Shown piece after piece: positions 7,885 through 14,157 of a stretch of 21,626 nucleotides of DNA. Position 1 is the stretch's first letter; every line of letters starts with the position of its first letter. This stretch comes from CAYNND01 sp964528735 (GTDB lineage: Bacteria; Patescibacteriota; Minisyncoccia; Phycocordibacterales; UBA2100). Both the position numbers and the translations under genes were made by a program. The notes under the pieces were generated by a model that saw only the letters and a program-made list of their open reading frames with translations, had not been told where the DNA came from and did not search any database. The stretch lies in NCBI GenBank assembly GCA_964528735.1, contig CAZGUV010000015.1, positions 1-21,626 on the forward strand, read 5' to 3'.

Positions 7885-7916
7885 GGTAAATTAATTAACT
7901 GATAACTGTACCCCTC

Positions 7917-7925
7917 AGTATATCA
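7917..7925 (-). promoter_or_regulatory. Extended -10 promoter of the four-helix membrane protein
   Basis: On the minus strand the sequence is TGaTATACT, an extended -10 (hexamer at 7917-7922). The expected start gives a leader of about 26 nt. The block downstream (GAGGGGTACAGTTATCA) closely resembles the one at the recA promoter. Confidence 0.6.
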
Positions 7926-7972
7926 CGGGTGAATATGGACCAAAATAGAGCAACTGCTCTTTTCCACACAAG

Positions 7973-7997
7973 AAAAGCCCTCATTTTGAGGGCTTTT
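7973..7997 (-). terminator. Intrinsic terminator of efp
   Basis: AAAAGCCCTC (7973-7982) pairs with GAGGGCTTTT (7988-7997) around a 5-nt loop. Read on the minus strand it lies just after the efp stop and is followed by CTTGTG. Confidence 0.85.
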
Positions 7998-8013
7998 GAG
8001 GTATCTTTTGTGC

Positions 8014-8586
8014 TTATTTTGCCTTCGTGACACGCTCTACATACTCACCGTTGGTAGTATTCACCTTGATGACATCGCCAGTCTCAATAAAGAGTGGGGT
8101 AGAGACAGTTGCGCCGGTCTCAACAGTTACGTTTTTGTTGCCTCCTTGTGCGGTGTCGCCCTTGATATTTGGTGGTGCCTCGGTCACTTTTAGGTCAACC
8201 TTTACCGGCATCTTCATGGCAAAGATTTTTTCTTCGTACACCATCATCTCGACTTCCATGTTAGGAAGGAGGTAGTTTCCCTGATCGCCGATTACATCTG
8301 CTTCGAGTTTGAAGCGGTCTCCTGCGTTTTTTGGGTCACAAAACCACCACTCGCCATTTCGGTTGTAGATAAATTTTCCTGGGCGTGTCTCGATTTCTGC
8401 CTCATCAGCCTTATCTGTCTGTTGGAAGGTGTGTTCAACGACTGAGCCAGTAATAAGATTCTTGAGCTTGGTCTGGTTGACCGGCTTGCGCATCTGCTTT
8501 CTAAAAATCCAAGAAGAGAGAACCACATACGGCTGGTCATCATGGACAATTACCTTTTTTGGTAAAATTTCGTTGTATTCAAGCAT
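8014..8586 (-). CDS. efp: Translation elongation factor P with a non-canonical tip loop
   Basis: EF-P relieves ribosomes stalled at polyproline stretches. The product from the ATG at 8586 (MLEYNEILPKKVIVHDD) is 190 residues, the usual length; the ATG at 8592 (two residues longer) is also possible, but a start further up at 8631 is ruled out by the promoter at 8603-8631. All three domains are seen: N-terminal KOW-like barrel (1-62, TKLKNLITGSVVEHTF), middle OB domain (about 65-125, with FCDPKN and VIGDQGNYLLPNMEVEMMVY) and the C-terminal signature KGDTAQGGNKNVTVETGA plus VPLF-like and IKVNTTNGEYVERV segments. The loop that normally reads KPGKGQA around Lys34 reads RKQMRKP here, with Met32 at the modified-lysine position in an ungapped alignment. 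No modification gene is in the window. Confidence 0.95.
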   Translation of the reverse strand: MLEYNEILPKKVIVHDDQPYVVLSSWIFRKQMRKPVNQTKLKNLITGSVVEHTFQQTDKADEAEIETRPGKFIYNRNGEWWFCDPKNAGDRFKLEADVIGDQGNYLLPNMEVEMMVYEEKIFAMKMPVKVDLKVTEAPPNIKGDTAQGGNKNVTVETGATVSTPLFIETGDVIKVNTTNGEYVERVTKAK

Positions 8587-8602
8587 TGACATAATGCTCG
8601 GG

Positions 8603-8631
8603 AGTATACCGATAGAGGAAGCAAAAGGCAA
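8603..8631 (-). promoter_or_regulatory. Promoter of efp
   Basis: On the minus strand TTGCCT (8626-8631), a 17-bp spacer and TATACT (8603-8608). Transcription should begin near 8596, only 4-10 nt before the candidate ATGs, so the mRNA is almost leaderless. The -35 box sits within the 3' arm of the likely recA terminator. Confidence 0.7.
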
Positions 8632-8653
8632 CAGAAGCCACGGAGAGCCTTTT
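8623..8653 (-). terminator. Possible recA terminator overlapping the efp -35
   Basis: On the minus strand AAAAGGC (8653-8647) pairs with GCCTTTT (8629-8623) across a 17-nt loop. The stem starts within the recA stop codon. The stem is short, so this is moderate evidence. Confidence 0.45.
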
Positions 8654-9704
8654 ACTCGTCTCCACCAGATGGTGCAGCCGCAGTAGTGAGCGATGTGCGG
8701 ATTTTCTCAAGGAGCTCTTGTGCCTCGGGTTTGTGCTCGCGGAGCCATGTGCGCGCAGCGTCGTACCCTCGACCAAGCTTTTGGTCTCCGGCTTCGTATG
8801 AGCCTGAAGAAGACTTTTTCACAAAACCAAATTTTTCACCAAGCGCGAGGAGCTCACCTTCGCGAGAAATGCCCTCGTTGTACATGAGGTCGTACTCACT
8901 CTGTCTGAATGGGGCAGCGACCTTGTTTTTTACAATCTTTGCACGATGGCGACCTCCCATGATTTCGTCGCCTTTCTTGATTTGGGCAATACGGCGGACA
9001 TCGATGCGCACCGATGTGTAAAACTTAAGCGCCTTTCCTCCTGGGGTGGTTTCAGGGTTACCAAACATGACGCCAATCTGCATACGGATTTGGTTGATGA
9101 AGATGACTACAGTTTTTGTCTTTGAAACAATCGCCGTGAGCTTTCGAAGTGCTTGTGACATCAGTCGTGCCTGCTTTCCGACATGTGATTGTCCCATATC
9201 ACCTTCGATTTCATCTTTTGGAGTAAGTGCTGCGACTGAGTCGATGACGATGACATCCATCTTTCCTGAACGCACCAATGATTCGACGATTTCAAGAGCC
9301 TGCTCTCCAGTGTCAGGCTGTGAGATGAGGAGCTCATTTATATTGACGCCAATCTTGGCAGCGTACTCGGGGTCCATAGCATGCTCAGCGTCGATGAACG
9401 CGCAGATACCTCCTTTCTTTTGCGCTTCAGCGACGGCATGAAGTGCGAGTGTTGTTTTACCAGAAGATTCAGGACCAAAAATTTCTATGATACGTCCGCG
9501 GGGGAGTCCGCCGATGCCGAGCGCCCAGTCGATACCAATCGAGCCGGTAGAGATAGCATCAACATCTACTTTGGGTCGTTCGCCAAGTCGCATGATTGCT
9601 TCATCACCAAATCTGCTTTTGATGTCTGCTATTGTCGAGTCAACCGCTTGTCCTGTCTTTGAACCTATAGTCTTCGGTGCCGCTTCTTTTTTCTTTTTCT
9701 GCAT
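8652..9704 (-). CDS. recA: Recombinase RecA
   Basis: 350 residues, normal length. RecA forms ATP-dependent filaments on single-stranded DNA for strand exchange in homologous recombination and, where present, drives LexA self-cleavage. Walker A is GPESSGKT at 77-84, the catalytic Glu lies in DAEHAMDPEYA (about 107), Walker B is VIVIDS at 151-156, and loop L2 is in FGNPETTPGGKALKFY (215-229). The C-terminal domain ends with a short tail (TTAAAPSGGDE) less acidic than in E. coli. A Lys-rich N-terminus (MQKKKKEAAPK) precedes the usual start of homology, so the ATG at 9704 is likely. It has its own promoter within the end of the upstream gene. I see no classical LexA box. Confidence 0.98.
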   Translation of the reverse strand: MQKKKKEAAPKTIGSKTGQAVDSTIADIKSRFGDEAIMRLGERPKVDVDAISTGSIGIDWALGIGGLPRGRIIEIFGPESSGKTTLALHAVAEAQKKGGICAFIDAEHAMDPEYAAKIGVNINELLISQPDTGEQALEIVESLVRSGKMDVIVIDSVAALTPKDEIEGDMGQSHVGKQARLMSQALRKLTAIVSKTKTVVIFINQIRMQIGVMFGNPETTPGGKALKFYTSVRIDVRRIAQIKKGDEIMGGRHRAKIVKNKVAAPFRQSEYDLMYNEGISREGELLALGEKFGFVKKSSSGSYEAGDQKLGRGYDAARTWLREHKPEAQELLEKIRTSLTTAAAPSGGDE

Positions 9705-9731
9705 AGTGATACGTTGATGATAAGTACCCCT

Positions 9732-9759
9732 ATTGTATCAGCGTCACCTCGCTTGTCTA
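9732..9759 (-). promoter_or_regulatory. Promoter of recA with possible operator
   Basis: On the minus strand TAGACA (9754-9759, 5 of 6 consensus), a 16-bp spacer and an extended -10 TGaTACAAT (hexamer 9732-9737). The -35 overlaps the stop codon of the upstream gene. An inverted TGATA/TATCA pair brackets the -10 and the start region (9718-9740), and a similar arrangement occurs at 7900-7925. Confidence 0.75.
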
Positions 9760-10158
9760 TTCAAGCTCAATCGCCCGACTCTCTTCGGACTCAGGTGATG
9801 GCTCGGGTGGAGCAGTGGGGGCAGGTCGGTGGAAAACATGAACGTGCTCAGTGTATGTCGAGCCGAATCTATCAGCTGCTTCTATGAGAAAGTCATTATC
9901 ACCTTCGACCAATGCGGTGGTGAGTGCAAACATTCCTTCAGTTGTGATGGGGACGGGGAGGGTATTGATGGTCACTGTCTCTGCCCGTGCCACACTCCCG
10001 ATGAGTGTAACAACAGGAGTTTCGATTGGAGAAGTGATCGGTTGCATAGTCACCACAGGACCGCGCAATGCGTTTCTCAGTGCAAACCCACTGTACAGAA
10101 CAACGCCACCAAAGATGAGTATAAAAATGAGAGGTTTGATGAGTCGCTGTGCGTGCAT
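9757..10158 (-). CDS. Membrane-anchored Ig-like (glucodextranase-B-like) domain protein
   Basis: 133 residues. An N-terminal hydrophobic anchor (about 8-28, LIKPLIFILIFGGVVLYSGFA) is followed by one beta-sandwich domain (about 37-112) with the pattern ITSPIETPVVTLIGSVARAE, TINTLPVPI, EGMFALTTALVEGDNDFLIEAADRFG and TEHVHVFHR. This spacing is that of the bacterial Ig-like/glucodextranase domain B group, common in CPR envelope proteins as an adhesive or spacer module. A Pro/Glu-rich tail (PAPTAPPEPSPESEESRAIELE) ends it. The gene begins 2 nt after the ftsK stop and is presumably co-transcribed with it. Its last codons contain the recA -35 box. No enzymatic residues are evident. Confidence 0.7.
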   Translation of the reverse strand: MHAQRLIKPLIFILIFGGVVLYSGFALRNALRGPVVTMQPITSPIETPVVTLIGSVARAETVTINTLPVPITTEGMFALTTALVEGDNDFLIEAADRFGSTYTEHVHVFHRPAPTAPPEPSPESEESRAIELE

Positions 10159-10160
10159 AG

Positions 10161-12494
10161 TTATGTCTCGTCAGATGTTTCAGATGGTTGGGCACCGAGT
10201 ACTTCGCGTGGCTTTGCACCATCAGCAGGTCCAATGACTCCTCGATGTTCGAGTATGTCCATGAGACGTGCAGCGCGAGAATAACCGATGCGGAGTTTCC
10301 TTTGGAGATACGATGTCGATGCTTTGCCTGCCTCGGTGACTGCTGCCTTTGCTTCTTCATACATATCGTCATCATCGCCACCTTCGTTCATTCCGCCGTT
10401 GAGTGCTGATTCAGGTATACCACCAAGACTTCCATCTCCAGCACCTTCAGCGGTAAACCCGAAGGTGATGTCATCAGGGAGGCGAGACTCATACTGCTTT
10501 GCGAGGTACTTTACGACACTCTTCAGCTCTGACTCAGAGATGTATGGTGCTTGAATACGAACCGGCTTGCTCATTTCTCCAGAGAGGTAGAGCATATCAC
10601 CGGCACCGAGAAGGTTCTCAGCGCCACCCATGTCCAGGATGGTGCGAGAGTCGATTTGTGATGCGACCTGCAGTGCGATACGTGCAGGTATGTTTGCCTT
10701 GATAAGACCAGTAATAACTTTGACTGATGGTCGCTGTGTTGCAATCACGAGGTGTATTCCAACAGCACGTGACATTTGTGCGAGACGGACAATCGCGGCT
10801 TCAAGTTCGCGTGGGTATGTCTGCATAAGGTCAGCAAGCTCATCGAGTATAGTTACAATGTACGGCATTGGCTCCGGGAGCTGCTCACGTACACCAGCGC
10901 CTTCTTCTGCGGTATCAGTGTTGTCCTTTACTTTGACGTCTTTGTCCTTTTTGGCGAGAGCAGGGTAATAGACATTTTGGTGGTACGAAGATATGTCTCT
11001 GACACCTTCAGCTTCAAGGACACTGTAACGTCTATCCATCTCTTTCGTGAGCCACTTCAAAGACAAGACTGCCTTCTTTGCGTCAGTGATGACTGGAGTG
11101 AGTAGGTGAGGGATTTCATTGTATACCGTGAGCTCAACTCGCTTCGGGTCAATCATAACAAACCGAAGTTGGTCTGGTCCTGATCGGTACAAGAGCGAAA
11201 TAATCAGGTCATGGATTGTAACTGATTTACCAGAACCTGTTGCACCAGCGATAAGCACGTGGGGCATCTTTGCGAGGTTTGCGTAGTGTGGTGTTCCTGA
11301 AATATCAGAGCCAAGTGCGATCATCAAAGGCTTCTTAGGATCCTTAAATTCCTCATTTGAAAGTATGCTACCCATACCAAGCATCGTGCGTGATTGGTTC
11401 GGTACTTCGATACCGACGAGTGCTTTCCCAGGAATCGGAGCTTCGATACGCACCGGTGATGCGGCGAGGGCGAGCTCCAAGTTATTTTGGAGCGAGACGA
11501 TTCGAGAGAGGCGTACGCCTTCAGATGGCTTGAGCGCAAAACGTGTAACTGACGGTCCGATAGAAACCTCATCCATCTCAACTTCAATACCAAAGTTTTG
11601 CAATGTCCTTTTAATGATGTTTGCGTTGGCCTTTACGTCACCGACTGTCGGCTTGCCCTTATTCTTTTCAAGGAGTGAAAGTGGGGGAGGTGTGTAGTCT
11701 CTTTGCACTTGTGAAAGTACAGGGATGACCGCAGGCTCTTCATCAGAGACAGGGATTGATTTCGCTGCCTTCTGTCGCGGCTTCTCTTCTTCGACTTCTT
11801 CTTCCGGTTCTTCAACCTCTTCGGTTTCTGGTTCAGAGAGATGTGATGAAATGGCGAGATCCTCAATATCATCAGGAGCTTCGTCAGGTCGTGCAGTGAG
11901 CCACTGAGGAATTCGAAATGGCGTATCGAAGATGAGCATCATTGAAATTGCGATAAGTGCAAGGAGTATGATCACCGTTGCTGGTGTCGCTACTGCAGCG
12001 ATAAGTGGGTTTGTGACGATTGACCCGACAAGCCCTCCGCTTTGAGGGGAGATGGTGTGTATCAAGGACAACGATGCGCTGAAGAAAAGCGCAGTACCGA
12101 GTCCCCGCCAGAATGCGACACGCTGAGTGATGTCCTTGAAGAGTGCTACAGACCAAAGACACAGAGAAACAGGAATGAGCGCGTATCCAGTTCCGAAGAG
12201 ATAGGTTAGAAATCCAAACACCATTTCGCCGACATATCCGGCAAGACTAAAGCCTGCGAGTGTAAAGAATGCTGCAAGCGCAAGACATGCGACGCCAGCG
12301 ATACCACGTTTTGTCTGGTCACGAAGTGCTGCCTTTTTATCCTCTTTGGTTTGCTTAGGGCTCTTACGCTTCTGAATTTTTCTACGTCTGAGTCGAGGCT
12401 CGCCGACGTCATCAACATCAGGTTCGTCGTGGATAACAGGCGATAGGTTTTGCTCCTTGAGTTTTGGTTCACTACTCTTCTTTTTTTCAACCAT
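10161..12494 (-). CDS. ftsK: DNA translocase FtsK
   Basis: 777 residues from the ATG at 12494 (MVEKKKSSEPK); an ATG 15 codons further up is less likely because the TACAAT -10 lies between them. FtsK is the hexameric motor that pumps chromosome ends through the division septum and activates dimer resolution. A basic N-terminal tail precedes four membrane segments (about 62-185), then a Glu-rich linker (about 205-250), the alpha/beta motor with Walker A GATGSGKS (about 416-423) and Walker B TILDELADLM (about 546), and a C-terminal winged-helix gamma domain (about 705-765, YLQRKLRIGYSRAARLMDILEHRGVIG) that reads polarity sites on DNA. It is close to SpoIIIE-type length, with a much shorter linker than E. 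coli FtsK. The downstream Ig-like gene follows by 2 nt. Confidence 0.96.
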   Translation of the reverse strand: MVEKKKSSEPKLKEQNLSPVIHDEPDVDDVGEPRLRRRKIQKRKSPKQTKEDKKAALRDQTKRGIAGVACLALAAFFTLAGFSLAGYVGEMVFGFLTYLFGTGYALIPVSLCLWSVALFKDITQRVAFWRGLGTALFFSASLSLIHTISPQSGGLVGSIVTNPLIAAVATPATVIILLALIAISMMLIFDTPFRIPQWLTARPDEAPDDIEDLAISSHLSEPETEEVEEPEEEVEEEKPRQKAAKSIPVSDEEPAVIPVLSQVQRDYTPPPLSLLEKNKGKPTVGDVKANANIIKRTLQNFGIEVEMDEVSIGPSVTRFALKPSEGVRLSRIVSLQNNLELALAASPVRIEAPIPGKALVGIEVPNQSRTMLGMGSILSNEEFKDPKKPLMIALGSDISGTPHYANLAKMPHVLIAGATGSGKSVTIHDLIISLLYRSGPDQLRFVMIDPKRVELTVYNEIPHLLTPVITDAKKAVLSLKWLTKEMDRRYSVLEAEGVRDISSYHQNVYYPALAKKDKDVKVKDNTDTAEEGAGVREQLPEPMPYIVTILDELADLMQTYPRELEAAIVRLAQMSRAVGIHLVIATQRPSVKVITGLIKANIPARIALQVASQIDSRTILDMGGAENLLGAGDMLYLSGEMSKPVRIQAPYISESELKSVVKYLAKQYESRLPDDITFGFTAEGAGDGSLGGIPESALNGGMNEGGDDDDMYEEAKAAVTEAGKASTSYLQRKLRIGYSRAARLMDILEHRGVIGPADGAKPREVLGAQPSETSDET

Positions 12495-12503
12495 ATAGTG
12501 GTT

Positions 12504-12509
12504 ATTGTA
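12504..12509 (-). promoter_or_regulatory. -10 box of ftsK
   Basis: Minus-strand TACAAT ends 9 nt before the ATG at 12494. I see no good -35 at the right distance. It supports the shorter ftsK start. Confidence 0.45.
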
Positions 12510-12635
12510 GCGCGATATCTCACTCTCTGCATGCGACAAAACACAGGTGATAGAGAGCCCGTTTGCATAAGAGACAATATGAGTGTAGTGTGGCGTAAGT
12601 TACGAGAAAGGTGATATAAGTCAGTTCGTACAGTC

Positions 12636-12641
12636 TATAAA
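12636..12641 (+). promoter_or_regulatory. -10 box and Shine-Dalgarno of the winged-helix gene
   Basis: TATAAA (12636-12641) ends 8 nt before the ATG at 12650. AAGGA (12640-12644), 5 nt before the ATG, is one of the few recognisable ribosome-binding sequences in the window, although a start at the usual distance from this -10 would leave it outside the mRNA. No clear -35. Confidence 0.4.
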
Positions 12642-12649
12642 GGACATAT

Positions 12650-13432
12650 ATGAATCAAGTACAAAAACATATCGACAAATCAGAAACATATATACGACAA
12701 AATGAGGTTGCGAACCCATTTGGACAAAACGTATCTGCATCACTTCTCTACAAAAAAATTGAGCGCATTGCTGTTGCAACAACATATCTCTTGAACCAGC
12801 TACAGGAGGGTGATGTCCTTCGTAATGAAGTGCATGCAACCGTGGTGAAATTGATACACCATGCGATTGTCCTTAAGGATGGTTTTCGTGCCAGTGGTTT
12901 TGACAAGGCAGCTGATGTGCTCGTGTCGCTTCGCGTTTTGATGACCTATATAGATATGCTCAGGGCAACAGGTGCTGTCTCTGATGCAAACCTCGAACTG
13001 TATAAGTCTGCATGCGCACGCGTCGTTGCGCTCATTCGCTCGGGGCAAGAGTCGCATCTTTCGGAAGGCTTCGTGCTCTCTGATGATTTGATTGGAAAAG
13101 GACATGAGTCTGTCCGAGAGGATATTGTGAAGCAGGAGCAGGTGCCTCGCGTGCACAAAGAGCAGAAGTCAGTGGCTCCTACACCCGCAAAACAGATCCG
13201 ACCTGTAGCACATACACCAAAAGTCACCTATGTACCGAAGGGTAATACCGATAGGAGGACAGCACTTTTGACGGTTATTGAAAGCCGAGGCGCGGTGACT
13301 ATCCGTGACCTTGTTTCAGTGGTTCCAGGTATCAGTGAAAAGACGATTCAGCGAGAGCTCCAGGCGATGATTATTGATGGTATTTTGAAAAAGGAAGGGG
13401 ATAGACGGTGGACCACCTACAGTCGAGTGTAA
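12650..13432 (+). CDS. Winged-helix DNA-binding protein, CPR family
   Basis: 260 residues in three parts. The N-terminal half (about 28-133: LLYKKIERIAVATTYLLNQL through LRVLMTYIDMLRATGAVS to LIRSGQ) is all-helical and resembles a four-helix S23/avd-like bundle in outline only. A Lys/Pro-rich linker (about 150-198) follows. The C-terminal domain (about 200-258: RRTALLTVIESRGAVTIRDL, then the recognition helix in SEKTIQRELQAMIIDGILKK, then EGDRRWTTYSRV) is a winged helix of the DeoR/MarR general type. I recognise the EKTIQREL plus KEGxRRW ending as a recurring CPR family, usually annotated as hypothetical or regulator. Probably cytoplasmic and DNA-binding; the target is unknown. It is divergent from ftsK across a 155-nt spacer. 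Confidence 0.75.
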   Translation: MNQVQKHIDKSETYIRQNEVANPFGQNVSASLLYKKIERIAVATTYLLNQLQEGDVLRNEVHATVVKLIHHAIVLKDGFRASGFDKAADVLVSLRVLMTYIDMLRATGAVSDANLELYKSACARVVALIRSGQESHLSEGFVLSDDLIGKGHESVREDIVKQEQVPRVHKEQKSVAPTPAKQIRPVAHTPKVTYVPKGNTDRRTALLTVIESRGAVTIRDLVSVVPGISEKTIQRELQAMIIDGILKKEGDRRWTTYSRV

Positions 13433-13520
13433 GAAGGGTTTAGGGTGTCCAATAGGGGTGGATATGTGTCCGCTCTAGCAGCGTTGATTTCCGTGTGAGG
13501 TGGGGTAGAAAAGAGCCTGC

Positions 13521-13551
13521 TTGACACCCCCTCAGGCCATGTTCCTATAGG
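13521..13551 (+). promoter_or_regulatory. Candidate promoter P1 upstream of the S-layer leader
   Basis: A perfect -35 TTGACA (13521-13526) with TATAGG (13546-13551) 19 bp downstream. The spacer is long and the -10 matches 4 of 6. Transcription would begin near 13558. Confidence 0.4.
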
Positions 13552-13570
13552 GTCTGGGGAAAGACAAGGT

Positions 13571-13599
13571 TTGACTATACGTCTATATATTTGTATTCT
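13571..13599 (+). promoter_or_regulatory. Candidate promoter P2 upstream of the S-layer leader
   Basis: TTGACT (13571-13576, 5 of 6), a 17-bp spacer and TATTCT (13594-13599, 4 of 6). The start would be near 13606, within the first folded repeat. This is the better of the two pairs by spacing. Confidence 0.5.
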
Positions 13600-13600
13600 T

Positions 13601-13682
13601 GGGAAACCGGTTAGCGACTGGTTTAAGCCATTCAAGGGAAACAACCTGCGAGTGGTTTATTCGCGTAGCATATCGGTTGTCC
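13601..13682 (+). ncRNA. Tandem imperfect repeats, each folding; possible small RNA
   Basis: Two copies about 35 nt apart share GGGAAAC (13601-13607 and 13636-13642) and GCGA-C/G-TGGTTTA (13614-13625 and 13648-13659). Copy 1 folds as AAACCGG (13604-13610) with CTGGTTT (13618-13624). Copy 2 sits in ACAACC (13641-13646) with GGTTGT (13675-13680), enclosing GCGA/TCGC. Promoter P1 reads into both. I do not recognise an RNA family. Confidence 0.35.
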
Positions 13683-13798
13683 ACAAAGAATAGCCGCACC
13701 ACGGTTAGAAGTAGAAAAACGTATTACAATAGTAGTGCGCTCTATCTATCTTCAGAGAGGGCATATCGTTCTTTGACAACTACATAGCGAATCACAAA

Positions 13799-13834
13799 AC
13801 ACCGTCACGGTGTTCTGGACTTGTTCCAGTTTTC
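13799..13834 (+). terminator. Terminator-like double hairpin
   Basis: AACACCG (13799-13805) pairs with CGGTGTT (13809-13815), followed directly by CTGGA (13816-13820) with TCCAG (13826-13830) and a TTTT tract. It could end a small RNA started at P1/P2 or act as an attenuator before the S-layer-like gene. An alternative long-range pairing AAAAC/GTTTT spans both hairpins. Confidence 0.4.
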
Positions 13835-13870
13835 TGCACGACCGATGTGTCCCCTCATGGCATTCGCCCT

Positions 13871-13888
13871 CATACATATATATGTATG
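13871..13888. repeat. Perfect 18-bp palindrome
   Basis: CATACATATATATGTATG is its own reverse complement over 18 bp. It could be an operator for a dimeric regulator or a weak AT-rich hairpin in the leader. Confidence 0.6.
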
Positions 13889-13930
13889 TGTCCTGACTAT
13901 CCGAAAGACATCTTCATTCTTGTCAGCTAA

Positions 13931-13989
13931 CCTTTTACGTATTACGTCTCACTCGCTCATGCAAGTGAGTGGGTGGAGTCAGTAAAAGG
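13931..13989 (+). promoter_or_regulatory. Two-level stem-loop in the S-layer leader
   Basis: An outer 8-bp stem CCTTTTAC (13931-13938) with GTAAAAGG (13982-13989) encloses an inner stem CTCACT (13948-13953) with AGTGAG (13964-13969). Both stems are perfect, which suggests a real RNA fold in the leader. Confidence 0.55.
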
Positions 13990-14043
13990 AAAAGTTGTTG
14001 CGTGGGATTTTGCGTGCGTCAGATACACGTAGAGTTTCATGTA

Positions 14044-14090
14044 GTGCATACGTCGAATTATGTATGCACAAAATTCGGGTAACCGAATTT
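14044..14090 (+). promoter_or_regulatory. Adjacent leader hairpins A and B
   Basis: Hairpin A: GTGCATAC (14044-14051) with GTATGCAC (14062-14069) and a 10-nt loop. Hairpin B: AAATTCGG (14071-14078) with CCGAATTT (14083-14090) closed by the GNRA tetraloop GTAA. The loop of A contains CGAATT, complementary to AATTCG in the 5' arm of B, so an alternative pairing is possible. Confidence 0.6.
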
Positions 14091-14119
14091 ACCAAAACGT
14101 GTTTATCAATTTTACAAAA

Positions 14120-14140
14120 GAGCACGCGCAAGCGTCGCTC
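14120..14140 (+). promoter_or_regulatory. Leader hairpin C, GNRA-capped, just before the S-layer gene
   Basis: GAGCACGC (14120-14127) pairs with GCGT and GCTC (14132-14135, 14137-14140) with one bulged C and a GCAA tetraloop. It ends 17 nt before the ATG at 14158 and may stabilise the mRNA or shape ribosome access. Confidence 0.55.
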
Positions 14141-14157
14141 CCAAAATTATTCTGTAT

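Larger units (their letters stand above)
13433..14157. other. 725-nt non-coding region with many structured elements
   Basis: No frame here has family character, a plausible start context or an identifiable domain. I looked for tmRNA, RNase P RNA, SRP RNA and tRNA hallmarks and found none. What it holds is listed separately: two promoter-like pairs, tandem folded repeats, a terminator-like double hairpin, an 18-bp palindrome and a chain of stems leading to the S-layer-like gene. The most economical reading is a long structured 5' leader, perhaps with an independent small RNA in its first part. Confidence 0.7.

Noticed and set aside
13599..13787. A 62-codon frame in the non-coding region
   Set aside because: No domain, no start context, biased composition, and it overlaps the folded repeats.
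13774..13802. Perfect TTGACA at 13774-13779 as a third promoter
   Set aside because: No -10-like hexamer at 15-19 bp downstream; the sequence there is the arm of the terminator-like hairpin.
13433..14157. tmRNA, RNase P RNA, SRP RNA or tRNA gene
   Set aside because: I looked for the T-loop GTTCGA, the tag-frame end with CCA, GAAAGTCC and GGAAGCAGC and found none.
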